From Vibrio sp. JPW-9-11-11 (GTDB taxonomy: Bacteria; Pseudomonadota; Gammaproteobacteria; Enterobacterales; Vibrionaceae): DNA of 64,000 nt. The translations under genes and the position numbers were made by a program. Below the pieces are notes generated by a model. That model ran no database searches, had not been told where the DNA came from, and saw only the letters and a list, made by a program, of their open reading frames with translations. The stretch's first letter is position 1; every line of letters begins with the position of its first letter. Shown piece after piece: positions 8,054 through 16,803 of this stretch. The DNA lies in assembly GCF_013369335.1 (NCBI RefSeq), contig NZ_SZQJ01000036.1:620001-684000 (forward strand), given 5' to 3'.

Positions 8054-9135
8054 TTAAGTTTCTCCTTAAGGGTTGCTTGAGGTTTGTTCTGTTTAGCGAA
8101 TCGTTTAGTGACCAGAGAAATAGGCCCGGTGTGATACCAGCGTAATTTGGTGTTGCCCGCATTTGCGCCGAGTTCTTGGGTGATGCGGTCGAGCAGTATG
8201 GCAAGGATAACGATACCTAAACCACCTACCGCGGCCAGTCCCATATCGAGGCGTCCGATACCGCGCAGAACCATTTGGCCTAGGCCGCCCACAGCGATCA
8301 TCGAAGCAATTACAACCATGGAAAGCGACAGCATTAGGGTTTGGTTTACCCCGGCCATAATGGTTGGAAGCGCCAAAGGCAATTGAATGCGGTACAACAT
8401 CTGTTTGCTGCTCGCCCCAAATGAATGACCCGCTTCGATGAGCTCCTCCGGTACTTGCTGAATACCCAAAATGGTCAAACGAACGACGGGCGGTAAGGCA
8501 AAAATGATGGTGACGACAACACCAGGAACATTACCGATACCAAATAACATGACAATCGGTACTAAGTACACAAACGCTGGGGTTGTCTGCATGGCGTCGA
8601 GTATTGGCCTGACGAATTTTGCAGCGGTATCGCTACGAGCGAGCCAAATGCCGAGTGGCAACCCGATCAGCAAGCAGAAGAAGACCGAGGTCATGACAAG
8701 CGCCAAGGTGGTCATGGCTTGTGACCAAGCGCCGATTAGACCTATAAAGATGAGCGATAATACGGTTGCGACGCCTAAGTGCAGACTAGAAAACTGCCAA
8801 GCGAGCAAAAAGAGGAACACCAGCATGAAAGGGGCTGGGGTTGAGACCAATGCCGTCTCAAAAGAGGTCAGAATAAAATCAATCGGGACGCGAACTGCCT
8901 GAAAGACGGGACGTCCGTGTTCAACCAACCAGTTAAGGCCTGATTCTACCCAGCTATCGAGGGGTAAAACGGCGTCTTGGAAAGGGTTGAGTATATCAAA
9001 TGGGGCTTGCTCAACAGATTCGCTGGTTAGCCAGTCGTTAGCAGGTGCGCTGTTGTCTGCGGCTTGCCCCCATGGATCGTTTTGTTGAGTCGTGGTCTGA
9101 GACCACGGATCGCTATTGGTTTGCTCTGATGACAT
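8050..9135 (-). CDS. proW: Glycine betaine/proline ABC transporter permease ProW
   Basis: A 361-residue inner-membrane permease. An acidic, N/Q/W-rich cytoplasmic N-terminal extension of ~45 residues contains two DPW repeats (DPWSQ, DPWGQ), as in E. coli ProW. It is followed by LDSWVESGLNWL and then the multi-helix permease domain. The EAA loop that contacts the ATPase is visible (ELIEAGHSFGASSKQMLYRI). The gene starts 3 bp after proV ends and overlaps proX by 4 bp, so translation is probably coupled across the operon. Confidence 0.95.
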   Translation of the reverse strand: MSSEQTNSDPWSQTTTQQNDPWGQAADNSAPANDWLTSESVEQAPFDILNPFQDAVLPLDSWVESGLNWLVEHGRPVFQAVRVPIDFILTSFETALVSTPAPFMLVFLFLLAWQFSSLHLGVATVLSLIFIGLIGAWSQAMTTLALVMTSVFFCLLIGLPLGIWLARSDTAAKFVRPILDAMQTTPAFVYLVPIVMLFGIGNVPGVVVTIIFALPPVVRLTILGIQQVPEELIEAGHSFGASSKQMLYRIQLPLALPTIMAGVNQTLMLSLSMVVIASMIAVGGLGQMVLRGIGRLDMGLAAVGGLGIVILAILLDRITQELGANAGNTKLRWYHTGPISLVTKRFAKQNKPQATLKEKLK

Positions 9136-9138
9136 GGG

Positions 9139-10326
9139 CTATTCCTTATCTAACGTTTGCAGTAATCGTGATTTGGTGACGACACCAAAGTAATTACCTT
9201 GTTGATCGACCACAGGGACTGAATAGGGAACGTTAGCGACCGCTCCTAATATGTCATTGATTGATTGGTCTGGTTCGAGAGTGATGCCATCTTCGATTTG
9301 AGCGCTACTTAGTGAACGGTTTTCCTTGTGGGCTGCGCGCAGAGAATCAACAGAAACGATGCCTAAGTAACGGCTGCTTCGGTCAACCACAATGCCATAC
9401 TCGCGGTCGTTATCGATCAGGATTTGCATAGCGGATGCAGGCCCGTCGTGTTCTGATTTTTTAAACACTGCCGCTGGTTTCTTGCGAGCAATATCTTTTG
9501 CCGTCAACACACTAGCGACATTAACGCCACGGAAGAATGCGGCTACGTAGTCGTTGGCGGGTTTGTGCAAGATTTCATCAGGCGTTCCGACTTGAACAAC
9601 TTCGCCGTTTTGCATAATGGCTATTCGGTCGCCAATACGCATCGCTTCGTCAAGGTCGTGAGAGATAAAGACTATCGTGCGTTTATCATCGTTTTGCAAT
9701 CGGATCAGTTCGTCTTGCATTTCAGTTCGGATCAGAGGATCGAGTGCCGAGAAGGCTTCGTCCATCAACAGTATATCTGGGTCACAAGCCAGTGCTCGTG
9801 CTAGACCAACACGCTGCTTCATCCCCCCAGAAAGCTCATCGGGGAAAGAGTCACAATAGGCTTCTAGGCCAACCCGCTCTAGCGCTTCGAATGCGGCTTT
9901 GCGTCGAACTTCAGTATCAATGCCCGCAAGCTCTAGGCCAAATGATGCGTTCTCTATTACTGTCATATGTGGCATCAGCGCGAAATTTTGAAATACCATC
10001 GAAATATTGTTGCGACGAACGTCACGCAGCTCTTGATCGGTAATGTGGGCGATGTCTTTGCCTTTGAGAAATACATTACCTTTGGTGGGTTCGATGAGTC
10101 GGTTGAGTAGGCGAACAAGGGTTGATTTACCTGAGCCAGATAACCCCATGATGACGAAGATTTCGCCTTCATTGATGCTCAGTGAGACGTCATTAACACC
10201 GATGGTTAACCCCGTTTTTTCAAAAACGGCGTCTTTGTCTGCACCTTTTTCTATCATCTTAAAAGCGCGATCAGTGTCTTCTCCAAACACTTTATACAGT
10301 CCCTTAACTTCCAGTATGGGATCCAT
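9139..10326 (-). CDS. proV: Glycine betaine/proline ABC transporter ATP-binding protein ProV
   Basis: A 395-residue ATPase. Walker A is GLSGSGKST, the signature is ELSGGMKQR, Walker B is ILLMDEAFSALDP, and the switch histidine lies in FISHDLDEA. The C-terminal ~120 residues are a tandem CBS module (DREYGIVVD; SVPVVDQQGNYFGVV). In the related OpuA systems this senses ionic strength or c-di-AMP. It is the first gene of proVWX. The upstream 340-bp gap should hold the osmotically controlled promoter, but no element can be assigned with confidence. Confidence 0.95.
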   Translation of the reverse strand: MDPILEVKGLYKVFGEDTDRAFKMIEKGADKDAVFEKTGLTIGVNDVSLSINEGEIFVIMGLSGSGKSTLVRLLNRLIEPTKGNVFLKGKDIAHITDQELRDVRRNNISMVFQNFALMPHMTVIENASFGLELAGIDTEVRRKAAFEALERVGLEAYCDSFPDELSGGMKQRVGLARALACDPDILLMDEAFSALDPLIRTEMQDELIRLQNDDKRTIVFISHDLDEAMRIGDRIAIMQNGEVVQVGTPDEILHKPANDYVAAFFRGVNVASVLTAKDIARKKPAAVFKKSEHDGPASAMQILIDNDREYGIVVDRSSRYLGIVSVDSLRAAHKENRSLSSAQIEDGITLEPDQSINDILGAVANVPYSVPVVDQQGNYFGVVTKSRLLQTLDKE

Positions 10327-10665
10327 GCTTTTTCCTTTTTTAGAGAGTGAATATCGTTGAATTCGATTAGAACTCTAATTAATTAATGGGGGCAAATCAA
10401 GGAATGCTATTCGGTATGAGGGGGTGGGGCGTACTGATTAATGAGTTATCAATTACTACGAATTACTTGCAACTGGTTGTTTTTATTTGTTTTGTTTGTT
10501 TTTTGTGGAGGCTGGAAACTTTATTGAGTCAAGATTTAGATTTTATAACAAGCAAGGGGTGATTGTGGCGAAAGCGATTTAGTTTTAGCTGTTAATATTA
10601 GCGGTCGAACCATTTGTCCATCAGCGAGGCGTTTGCCTCGCTGATGTTGCGCAAAAAACAATCGG
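10327..10665. other. Intergenic region upstream of proV
   Basis: There is no gene in this 339-bp stretch. The part next to proV is AT-rich with a good ribosome-binding site (AAAAAAGGA, minus strand) and presumably carries the proV promoter. T-rich tracts at 10478-10505 may be bent DNA of the kind bound by H-NS in other proU loci, which is an inference only. The right end holds a perfect hairpin, listed separately. Confidence 0.5.
10619..10646. terminator. Perfect 12-bp hairpin downstream of the 82-residue gene
   Basis: CATCAGCGAGGC-GTTT-GCCTCGCTGATG is a perfect 12-bp stem with a 4-nt loop, about 20 bp past the end of the small minus-strand gene. No U-tract follows directly on either strand, so it could be a terminator of low intrinsic strength, an mRNA-stabilising hairpin or a repeat. 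Confidence 0.5.
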
Positions 10666-10914
10666 TCAGTGTTTGCGTTTTGGACCATGGCGAACAAGAT
10701 CTTGACCAGTCTGAAAGACCTCTTCGGTAACCCAACGACCAAGCAATAGCTGGTTATTGTCATCCAACACCGCGACAAATCGTCTTCCGTCGCTATTACT
10801 TGTCGCTAATACGACTCCAGCGGCGTTATTAAGGCCTAATACACCACTTTCAATGGCAACCAGAAAGGCTTCAAGTTCTTGTAAATCGGCGATGATTTTA
10901 TCGTCATTAATCAT
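10666..10914 (-). CDS. Small conserved-looking protein of unknown function
   Basis: An 82-residue soluble protein that I do not recognise. The first half is acidic and helical (DLQELEAFLVAIESG). The second half alternates hydrophobic residues (RRFVAVLDDNNQLLLGRWV) and ends in a basic tail (RHGPKRKH). The ATG is preceded by AGAGAGA, a plausible ribosome-binding site, and a strong hairpin follows the stop. It has no signal peptide or membrane segment. The gene stands alone between proV and the ABC/two-component operon. Confidence 0.6.
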   Translation of the reverse strand: MINDDKIIADLQELEAFLVAIESGVLGLNNAAGVVLATSNSDGRRFVAVLDDNNQLLLGRWVTEEVFQTGQDLVRHGPKRKH

Positions 10915-11035
10915 AATTTCTCTCTAACAAGCACGGTGGTCTGAATCATTCTGTTCAGAGCGATAAATTTAGCGCTACTTTAACCAGCATAGTGAACAAT
11001 TGCTACTGCTGTGCGAGTGGGATGAATAACCTTTA

Positions 11036-11064
11036 ACCATTCGCACCCCAAATGGACCATTGGC
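11036..11064. promoter_or_regulatory. Candidate LytTR-type direct repeats
   Basis: ACCATTCGC (11036-11044) and ACCATTGGC (11056-11064) are 9-bp direct repeats 20 bp apart, about 90 bp upstream of the first gene of the operon. LytTR regulators bind pairs of ~9-bp direct repeats separated by roughly 12 bp, upstream of the genes they activate. The operon ends in a LytTR response regulator gene, so self-activation is a reasonable inference. Confidence 0.5.
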
Positions 11065-11154
11065 GCCGGAAGACAACCGTTTGTCGCAAAGTACAGCGTA
11101 CACCCTGTGTCATGAGTAACCTTTGCTTATTCAATCAAGCAAGGGAAGAACACG

Positions 11155-11799
11155 ATGAAAAAGAAATGGCTAACTTCACTGATTTGTATCTCTGCAATGA
11201 CTTCCGGTTCGCTCTACGCGGCACCAAGTGAGGCGTTAATCGCTGAGTATAATCTCGCCGCACAAGGTGACGAAGAGAAAGTCACGTTGGTTTATGAGCA
11301 GCTAACGACGCAGATCAACACACATGGTAGCGATGCGCTTAGTCTGGTTTATCTTGGCAGCACCCAAACGTTAATGGGCCGAGATGCGTGGATGCCTTGG
11401 AACAAAATGAAGTATACCGAGCAAGGGTTAGCAACGATCAGCAAAGGGCTTGATCTAATCGTTTCTCAGTCTTTGCCCCTTGAACAACAAGTGATAAGAC
11501 AAGGCTTGCCTGAGTCACTGCTCGCCCGTTCGATTGCTGCCTCTACCTTTACCTCACTGCCTGACATGTTTAACCACTTTGAACGTGGCTATGACCTGTT
11601 TCTCGATTTGCTCGCAGAGCCGAGCTTCAATCAGCAACCGATTGAGGCAACATCTTGGGTCTACTTATATGCGGTCAATGCCGCGGTCAAAGCTGGCGAC
11701 CATGAACAAGGGGCTGAGTGGGTGGCGCAATTACAGCGTTTACATCCCGAACACACGGTTGTCGCTCAAGCACAAGCCATATTACAAAGTGCGGCTTAG
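11155..11799 (+). CDS. Exported helical protein, first gene of the ABC/two-component operon
   Basis: A 214-residue protein with a clear signal peptide (MKKKWLTSLICISAMTSGSLYA, then APSE). The mature part is helical with TPR-like spacing (LVYLGSTQTLMG; WVYLYAVNAAVKAGDHEQGAEW). It may be a periplasmic adaptor or scaffold. I do not recognise a named family. It lies 9 bp upstream of the ABC ATPase gene and is clearly co-transcribed. Ribosome-binding site AAGGGAAGAAC. Confidence 0.75.
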   Translation: MKKKWLTSLICISAMTSGSLYAAPSEALIAEYNLAAQGDEEKVTLVYEQLTTQINTHGSDALSLVYLGSTQTLMGRDAWMPWNKMKYTEQGLATISKGLDLIVSQSLPLEQQVIRQGLPESLLARSIAASTFTSLPDMFNHFERGYDLFLDLLAEPSFNQQPIEATSWVYLYAVNAAVKAGDHEQGAEWVAQLQRLHPEHTVVAQAQAILQSAA

Positions 11800-11808
11800 G
11801 GAGGCGTT

Positions 11809-12492
11809 ATGATCGAATTTAACGGCATCAGTAAAACCTACCGCTTGGGCGAGCAACAGGTTAACGCGCTCACTGAAGTGAGTGGCACTATTGGCGAGGG
11901 AGAAATGGTGGCGCTGTGTGGCCCGTCTGGCTCTGGTAAAAGCACGCTACTGAATATTCTTGGTCTACTTGATATGGACTATCAAGGCAGTATCACATTG
12001 GCAGGGCTGGAATATCCCAAACATGCGTTGCAGGCGGCTAAGCTACGTCGTCATCAACTCGGTTTTGTTTTCCAACGTTTTAACCTTATCCCTGTGATGA
12101 CCGCGTGGGAGAACGTGGCTTACCCGCTGATGTTGAATGGTCATTCGTTGGCCGAGCAAAAGCGTTTGGCGCTCGAGATCCTGGACAACGTTGGTCTATC
12201 TGATTTGGCGTTTCATCGCCCTGACAATCTATCCGGCGGCCAGCAACAGCGGGTGGCCATTGCCCGTGCGCTTGTGCACAAGCCGCAATTGGTGATTGCC
12301 GACGAACCAACGGCCAGCCTTGATAGTCATACCGCTTCTATCGTTATTGATATGATGAAGCGTCTAGGGCATCAGCTGAATACCACTTTTATTGTCGCCA
12401 CTCACGATCCACGCATGGCATTGCAATGTGACCGCTCTGTCGAACTGTGTGATGGTTTAATCAATAAGGAGCCAGTCAAATGGGCAAGCTGA
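11809..12492 (+). CDS. ABC transporter ATP-binding protein (MacB/LolD type)
   Basis: A 227-residue ATPase. Walker A is GPSGSGKST (residues 38-46), the signature is LSGGQQQR, Walker B is LVIADEPTASLD, and the switch histidine is in VATHDPRM. Length and motifs fit the LolD/MacB/FtsE subfamily, which pairs with single FtsX-fold permeases and powers mechanotransmission rather than classical import. It overlaps the permease gene by 13 bp. The full neighbourhood (LolA-like protein and OM barrel candidate) argues for traffic or extraction across the envelope. Confidence 0.9.
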   Translation: MIEFNGISKTYRLGEQQVNALTEVSGTIGEGEMVALCGPSGSGKSTLLNILGLLDMDYQGSITLAGLEYPKHALQAAKLRRHQLGFVFQRFNLIPVMTAWENVAYPLMLNGHSLAEQKRLALEILDNVGLSDLAFHRPDNLSGGQQQRVAIARALVHKPQLVIADEPTASLDSHTASIVIDMMKRLGHQLNTTFIVATHDPRMALQCDRSVELCDGLINKEPVKWAS

Positions 12493-13739
12493 TCCCCCAC
12501 ACTATTCGAGTCGCGTACTTGAACCTCAATCGCAATCGCCGCCGCAGTTTACTCTCGGTGTTGATCATTGCTATCGCCATATTTGCGCTAACATCGGCTG
12601 GCGGTTTTGGCCTCTACACCTATCAGTCACTCAAAGAGTCGACGGCCCGTGATACTGGGCACTTAACCATCAGTCAGCCAGGTTTTTTTGAACAAGATGA
12701 AGAAATGCCTCTTGCCAACGGGTTGGCTGACGCCCCTGCCATCATGCAGCAGGTGCTTGCTCATGATGAGGTGCGCGGTGTTCAGCCAAGAATTGACTTT
12801 ACCGGGCTGGTATCGAATGGCAACAAATCGACGATTTTTGTCGGGATTGGGGTCAACGAGCGTGAATTTGATATGAAAGGACCGTTTCTCGATGTTCGCC
12901 AGGGCAAAACCTTGTCGAGTATCCACTCTTCTCGTTACGACCCGGCTGAGCCGGAAGTGATGCTGGGTGTCGATCTGGCGCGAAATCTGAGTGTACAGCC
13001 GGGCGACTGGGTAACCTTGTTGGCGACCACCAGCGACGGCGCGCTCAACGCTTATGACTACAAAGTTCGAGGTATTTACTCGACAGGTGTGCCGGAGCTC
13101 GACAAGCGTCAGTTATACCTACATATCGACTCTGCACAGCAGTTGTTGTCGAGCGACAAAGTCAGCACGCTATCGGTATTTTTGTTTGACACCAGTAAAA
13201 CCGAGCTTATGCAGCGTTGGGTGGAAGAGCAGTTGGGTCAACTGACACTGGCACAAAACGTTGAGGTGACACCTTGGCAGCAGCGCGCCTTTTTCTATAA
13301 CAAGGTGAAAGACTTATACGATCGTATCTTTGGCATCATGGGGGCGGTGATGGCGTTGGTGGTGTTTGTTGCGCTGTTTAATACCATGACGATGTCGGTG
13401 ACTGAGCGAACACGAGAAATCGGCACGCTATCGGCATTGGGGACCTACCCAAACGAGATCGTTGCGAGTTTTGTGCGTGAGTCAGCGCTGCTGGCATTCA
13501 TTGGGTCAACGTTGGGCGGATTGTTGAGCCTAGCGACCAGCTTGCTGTTGATGGTTGTTCAGATAGAAATGCCACCGCCACCGGGAAGAACCGAAGGATA
13601 CCCACTTAACATCTATTTCTCTCCGGAGCTACTGCTGATGACAGCACTTGGCGTCACGCTCATCTGTATCACCGCCGCTTGGCTCTCTGCGTCAAAAGGA
13701 GTGAAAAAACCCATCACGGAGGCATTGATTTATGTTTAA
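12480..13739 (+). CDS. ABC transporter permease (FtsX/MacB/LolC fold)
   Basis: A 419-residue membrane protein with one N-terminal helix (SLLSVLIIAIAIFALTSAG), a ~230-residue periplasmic domain and three C-terminal helices, the four-helix MacB/LolC topology. The cytoplasmic loop TERTREIGTLSALG is the family's coupling motif. The periplasmic domain has MacB-PCD character (VTLLATTSDGALNAY; VRGIYSTGVPELD). It is preceded by AAGGAG inside the ATPase gene and overlaps the next gene by 8 bp. Confidence 0.9.
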   Translation: MGKLIPHTIRVAYLNLNRNRRRSLLSVLIIAIAIFALTSAGGFGLYTYQSLKESTARDTGHLTISQPGFFEQDEEMPLANGLADAPAIMQQVLAHDEVRGVQPRIDFTGLVSNGNKSTIFVGIGVNEREFDMKGPFLDVRQGKTLSSIHSSRYDPAEPEVMLGVDLARNLSVQPGDWVTLLATTSDGALNAYDYKVRGIYSTGVPELDKRQLYLHIDSAQQLLSSDKVSTLSVFLFDTSKTELMQRWVEEQLGQLTLAQNVEVTPWQQRAFFYNKVKDLYDRIFGIMGAVMALVVFVALFNTMTMSVTERTREIGTLSALGTYPNEIVASFVRESALLAFIGSTLGGLLSLATSLLLMVVQIEMPPPPGRTEGYPLNIYFSPELLLMTALGVTLICITAAWLSASKGVKKPITEALIYV

Positions 13740-14484
13740 TAAACTTATTGTTGGATTGATTACTTGGCTGGCTATGACCACATTGGTCGCAGCACAAGAT
13801 GTCGATACCATGGTGAAAAATGCAGATCAGTACCGTTTAGACAGTAAGGCTGCCAAGGTGGTCTCCTTGGTCAGTCTGTTCGAAAACGGTCAGCTCGACA
13901 AAACACGCCAATACCATGTTTACACTCGAGAAGAGCGTCAATCATTAGTGATCTTCAAATCTCAAGTTGAAGCCGGACAGAAAATGCTAATGCTGGCAGA
14001 TAACTACTGGTTGGTGATGCCTAAAAGTCGCCGCCCGATCCGCATTACTCCAATGCAAAAGCTGCTGGGTGAGGCGTCGGTAGGCGATATCTCAACCCTT
14101 ACTTGGAGCGAGGACTATCAAGCGAGTTGGGTATCGAATGAAACCGTAGCGTCTGGCCAACAAACGATACTCACTAACCGTCTGCGTTTAACCGCCAAAA
14201 CGACAGGAGCAAGTTATCAAGCCATTGATTTATGGTTAGATGCGCACGATGACTTTCCGATCAAAGCCGACTTGTATCTGCGTTCAGGTAAACTCGCCAA
14301 ACAAGCTTGGTTCGAACGGGGTACACGCGACGAACAAACACGAGTAACCGCAATGACGTTGTTGGATCAAATCCAACCTGCGAAAAAAACCGTGATCGAG
14401 TACCAATCCATCACTCCGACGGTACTCGAAGATAAGTACTACAACCCCGCATACTTAGTACGCAATGCAATCGCGGAGTTATAA
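13732..14484 (+). CDS. LolA-like periplasmic carrier (outer membrane lipoprotein-sorting protein family)
   Basis: A 250-residue exported protein with a signal peptide ending in TLVAA. It has the features of the LolA_like family: repeated amphipathic strands, and QKMLMLADNYWLVMPKSRR followed by SVGDISTLTWSEDY, which resembles the family's 'lWlY-Ps-r..r' and 'D-l' blocks. Members have an unclosed beta-barrel that carries acylated or lipidic cargo through the periplasm. The position between an FtsX-type ABC permease and a barrel-like outer-membrane protein fits a shuttle role. The real cargo is unknown. Confidence 0.8.
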   Translation: MFNKLIVGLITWLAMTTLVAAQDVDTMVKNADQYRLDSKAAKVVSLVSLFENGQLDKTRQYHVYTREERQSLVIFKSQVEAGQKMLMLADNYWLVMPKSRRPIRITPMQKLLGEASVGDISTLTWSEDYQASWVSNETVASGQQTILTNRLRLTAKTTGASYQAIDLWLDAHDDFPIKADLYLRSGKLAKQAWFERGTRDEQTRVTAMTLLDQIQPAKKTVIEYQSITPTVLEDKYYNPAYLVRNAIAEL

Positions 14485-15756
14485 ATGACAAGCACACGAG
14501 TTCGATGCCTCCTTCTGACCTTGCTGACTTTGGGCTCACATGTGAGTCAAGCACAAGATTTGACCTTTGATTGGGACTATACGGTGAGTGGTCGCTCCAC
14601 CGCGCATCGAGATTCACTGCTAGTTGGAGAGGCGATAAGGGACCGCTCGCACAGTGTTGACGCGCTGCTCGATGTGCAATTTGACGCTGCGGGGTTTAGC
14701 GGTTTGCTCGCCGCGAAAGGTAGCAATATTTACCATTCAGACCATTCCATCTCTTTTGAGGGGGAGCTCATTGTTCAAGAGCTGATGTGGCAAGGTAGCG
14801 TAGGGTCACTACCGCTGGATCTCACGCTGGGTAAAGTGCGTTTGGATTGGGGAGTGGGGTATGGTTATCGCCCGCTCGACCTGTTCAAACCTTATCGGCG
14901 CAATCCGGTTGGGATTCAGGTTGAGGAGGGGAGTGGAACGGCGATGTTATCCTACTTCGACCTGGCAGGAGAGTGGAGTCTGGTTTATACCGACTCGTCT
15001 TGGACCCAACAAACCACCAGCGCACTGGAGCAGGCCACGCAGCAGCAAGGCGCGGGTGTTCGACGCTATTGGCTAGATGGCGACAGTGAGTGGCAAACCG
15101 TGCTCTATTACGATGATGTTCGTCATGGTCTCGCCGCGACATCTTTGGTATCGGTACTCAATCCTGCGTGGTCAGTGCATGCTTCTGCGATCTATCAGCG
15201 ACATTATCAAGCCTATCAGCAAACCCACAATAAGCCAGTGCAACTCACTCGCTATGAAGACGGTTATCAGGGGTTAATTGGGCTCAATTGGGCCAATGCT
15301 CTGGGTAATAACATCATTGTCGAGTATTGGTACGATAGCCGCGCCTGGAGCAAACGTCAGTGGCAGAGTGCGTTTCGCGACGTCGACCGTTTGAGCGCCA
15401 ACCCTGTGAGTCAGCCGATGGCGCGCTCGTATGCGAACGGGCTGACCCATGCCAACTTAGTTGAACACAATGTAATGTTACATTGGTCACTTGATTCAAC
15501 CAGTTGGAGCCAATGGCAGTGGTCGAAGGATTGGCTGTGGCTTGATGACTTAACCCCCACTTTCGACTTGCTAGTGGCCCCTCAAGATGGCGGTGTGATC
15601 GCCACCCAACGGCTCAATTACACGCTATACGATTCAGGTTCAGTCTCATTTTTAACTGAAATTGCGGCGCGTTTTATGACTGGAGACAACACGTCGATAT
15701 ATGCAAACTTACCAGATAAGCGTATGATTTTTATTAATCTAAAAGGGAAATTCTAA
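14485..15756 (+). CDS. Probable outer-membrane beta-barrel protein of the ABC/LolA-like operon
   Basis: A 423-residue protein with a signal peptide (cut near VSQAQD). It has many alternating amphipathic segments rich in W and Y, and a terminal phenylalanine (INLKGKF), a typical outer-membrane barrel sorting signal. Substrings such as GKVRLDWGVGYGYRPLD are reminiscent of DUF1302-type barrels that often accompany LolA-like genes, but I cannot name the family with certainty. It begins directly after the LolA-like stop codon and overlaps the kinase gene by 1 bp (TAATG). Confidence 0.7.
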   Translation: MTSTRVRCLLLTLLTLGSHVSQAQDLTFDWDYTVSGRSTAHRDSLLVGEAIRDRSHSVDALLDVQFDAAGFSGLLAAKGSNIYHSDHSISFEGELIVQELMWQGSVGSLPLDLTLGKVRLDWGVGYGYRPLDLFKPYRRNPVGIQVEEGSGTAMLSYFDLAGEWSLVYTDSSWTQQTTSALEQATQQQGAGVRRYWLDGDSEWQTVLYYDDVRHGLAATSLVSVLNPAWSVHASAIYQRHYQAYQQTHNKPVQLTRYEDGYQGLIGLNWANALGNNIIVEYWYDSRAWSKRQWQSAFRDVDRLSANPVSQPMARSYANGLTHANLVEHNVMLHWSLDSTSWSQWQWSKDWLWLDDLTPTFDLLVAPQDGGVIATQRLNYTLYDSGSVSFLTEIAARFMTGDNTSIYANLPDKRMIFINLKGKF

Positions 15757-16790
15757 TGGTTAATATTAGCCCCAAATTCAAAAGCATAGCCAAAAGCTTA
15801 GCGTACACGACACTGTTTTGTATGGTGATCGCGTTTGTGACGCAAAGCATTTGGCCAAGTCCATACTTGGAACATTTGGTGATAAGTTTGGGTTATGGGT
15901 TTAGTTCGGTTGCCTGCTCACTTATCATTAACGGCTGGAAACCCGATATGCCAACCCGATTGGTCAATCTGTTTTCGGTGACGGGGGCGATGGTGTTCGG
16001 GACGGTCAACGCCTACTTGTGGCTGAGTCGTTATGAGAAATTCTCGGATCTCAATGAAATGCGACCGGTTGTGGTGCTTGGCTTTATCTTTACCGCCACC
16101 TGCTTTTTTTACTTCTACACCCATGAACAAAAGCTGATCGCACAAAAAGAGCTAGAGACCGCCAAGCGAATCCAGTCAGATCAAGAGAAAGCGTTGTTGA
16201 TGAGTCAATTGCGTCAACTGCAAAGTCAAATTGAGCCTCATTTTTTGTTTAACACTCTGGCTAACGTTAACGCCTTGATCAGCCAAGATCCTCAAGCTGC
16301 GCAACATATGTTAGGGAAACTCACCGAGCTGCTTAGAGGCACATTAAACAATAGCCGCCAAACGGAATCGACGCTCGAAGCGGAACTCGATTTACTTGAT
16401 GCGTATTTAGCTATTCAGAAAATCCGCTTGGGTGATAGGCTTAACTACCAAGTTGATAATAGGATCGAGCGCTCGATAAGCTTTGCGCCGCTATTGCTGC
16501 AACCTTTGGTAGAGAACGCGGTGTTGCATGGAGTCGAGCCTAAGGTTGATGGTGGAGAGGTAACGATTCGAGTGCAACAGCAACAAGACCAAGTCTTAGT
16601 TGAGGTCAACGATACCGGAGTGGGGCTTGATCCTAGTCTTACCGCCAAAGGGCATGGCTTGGGGCTTAGCAATGTCCGCCAAAGGTTAGACGCACTCTAT
16701 GGTCAACATGCCAAACTGGCGATAAAACAGAATTCTTATGGCGGGGTGTGTGCCAGTCTCTCTATCCCGTTGGAACCACATAATACGTAA
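15756..16790 (+). CDS. Sensor histidine kinase, LytS/YpdA (His_kinase PF06580) type
   Basis: A 344-residue inner-membrane kinase. Four hydrophobic segments lie in residues 15-125 with almost no periplasmic domain, then a short coiled coil. The phospho-acceptor block is SQIEPHFLFNTLANV (H162), the N box is PLLLQPLVENAVLHG, and the G box is NDTGVGLD and GHGLGLSNVRQRL. The small sensor domain suggests it senses a signal within the membrane or the state of the ABC transporter. It pairs with the LytTR regulator 13 bp downstream. Confidence 0.92.
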   Translation: MVNISPKFKSIAKSLAYTTLFCMVIAFVTQSIWPSPYLEHLVISLGYGFSSVACSLIINGWKPDMPTRLVNLFSVTGAMVFGTVNAYLWLSRYEKFSDLNEMRPVVVLGFIFTATCFFYFYTHEQKLIAQKELETAKRIQSDQEKALLMSQLRQLQSQIEPHFLFNTLANVNALISQDPQAAQHMLGKLTELLRGTLNNSRQTESTLEAELDLLDAYLAIQKIRLGDRLNYQVDNRIERSISFAPLLLQPLVENAVLHGVEPKVDGGEVTIRVQQQQDQVLVEVNDTGVGLDPSLTAKGHGLGLSNVRQRLDALYGQHAKLAIKQNSYGGVCASLSIPLEPHNT

Positions 16791-16803
16791 ATAAGGATAG
16801 CCG

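Noticed and set aside
8471..8902. 143-residue plus-strand open frame inside proW
   Set aside because: It is a shadow of proW, caused by codon bias on the other strand.
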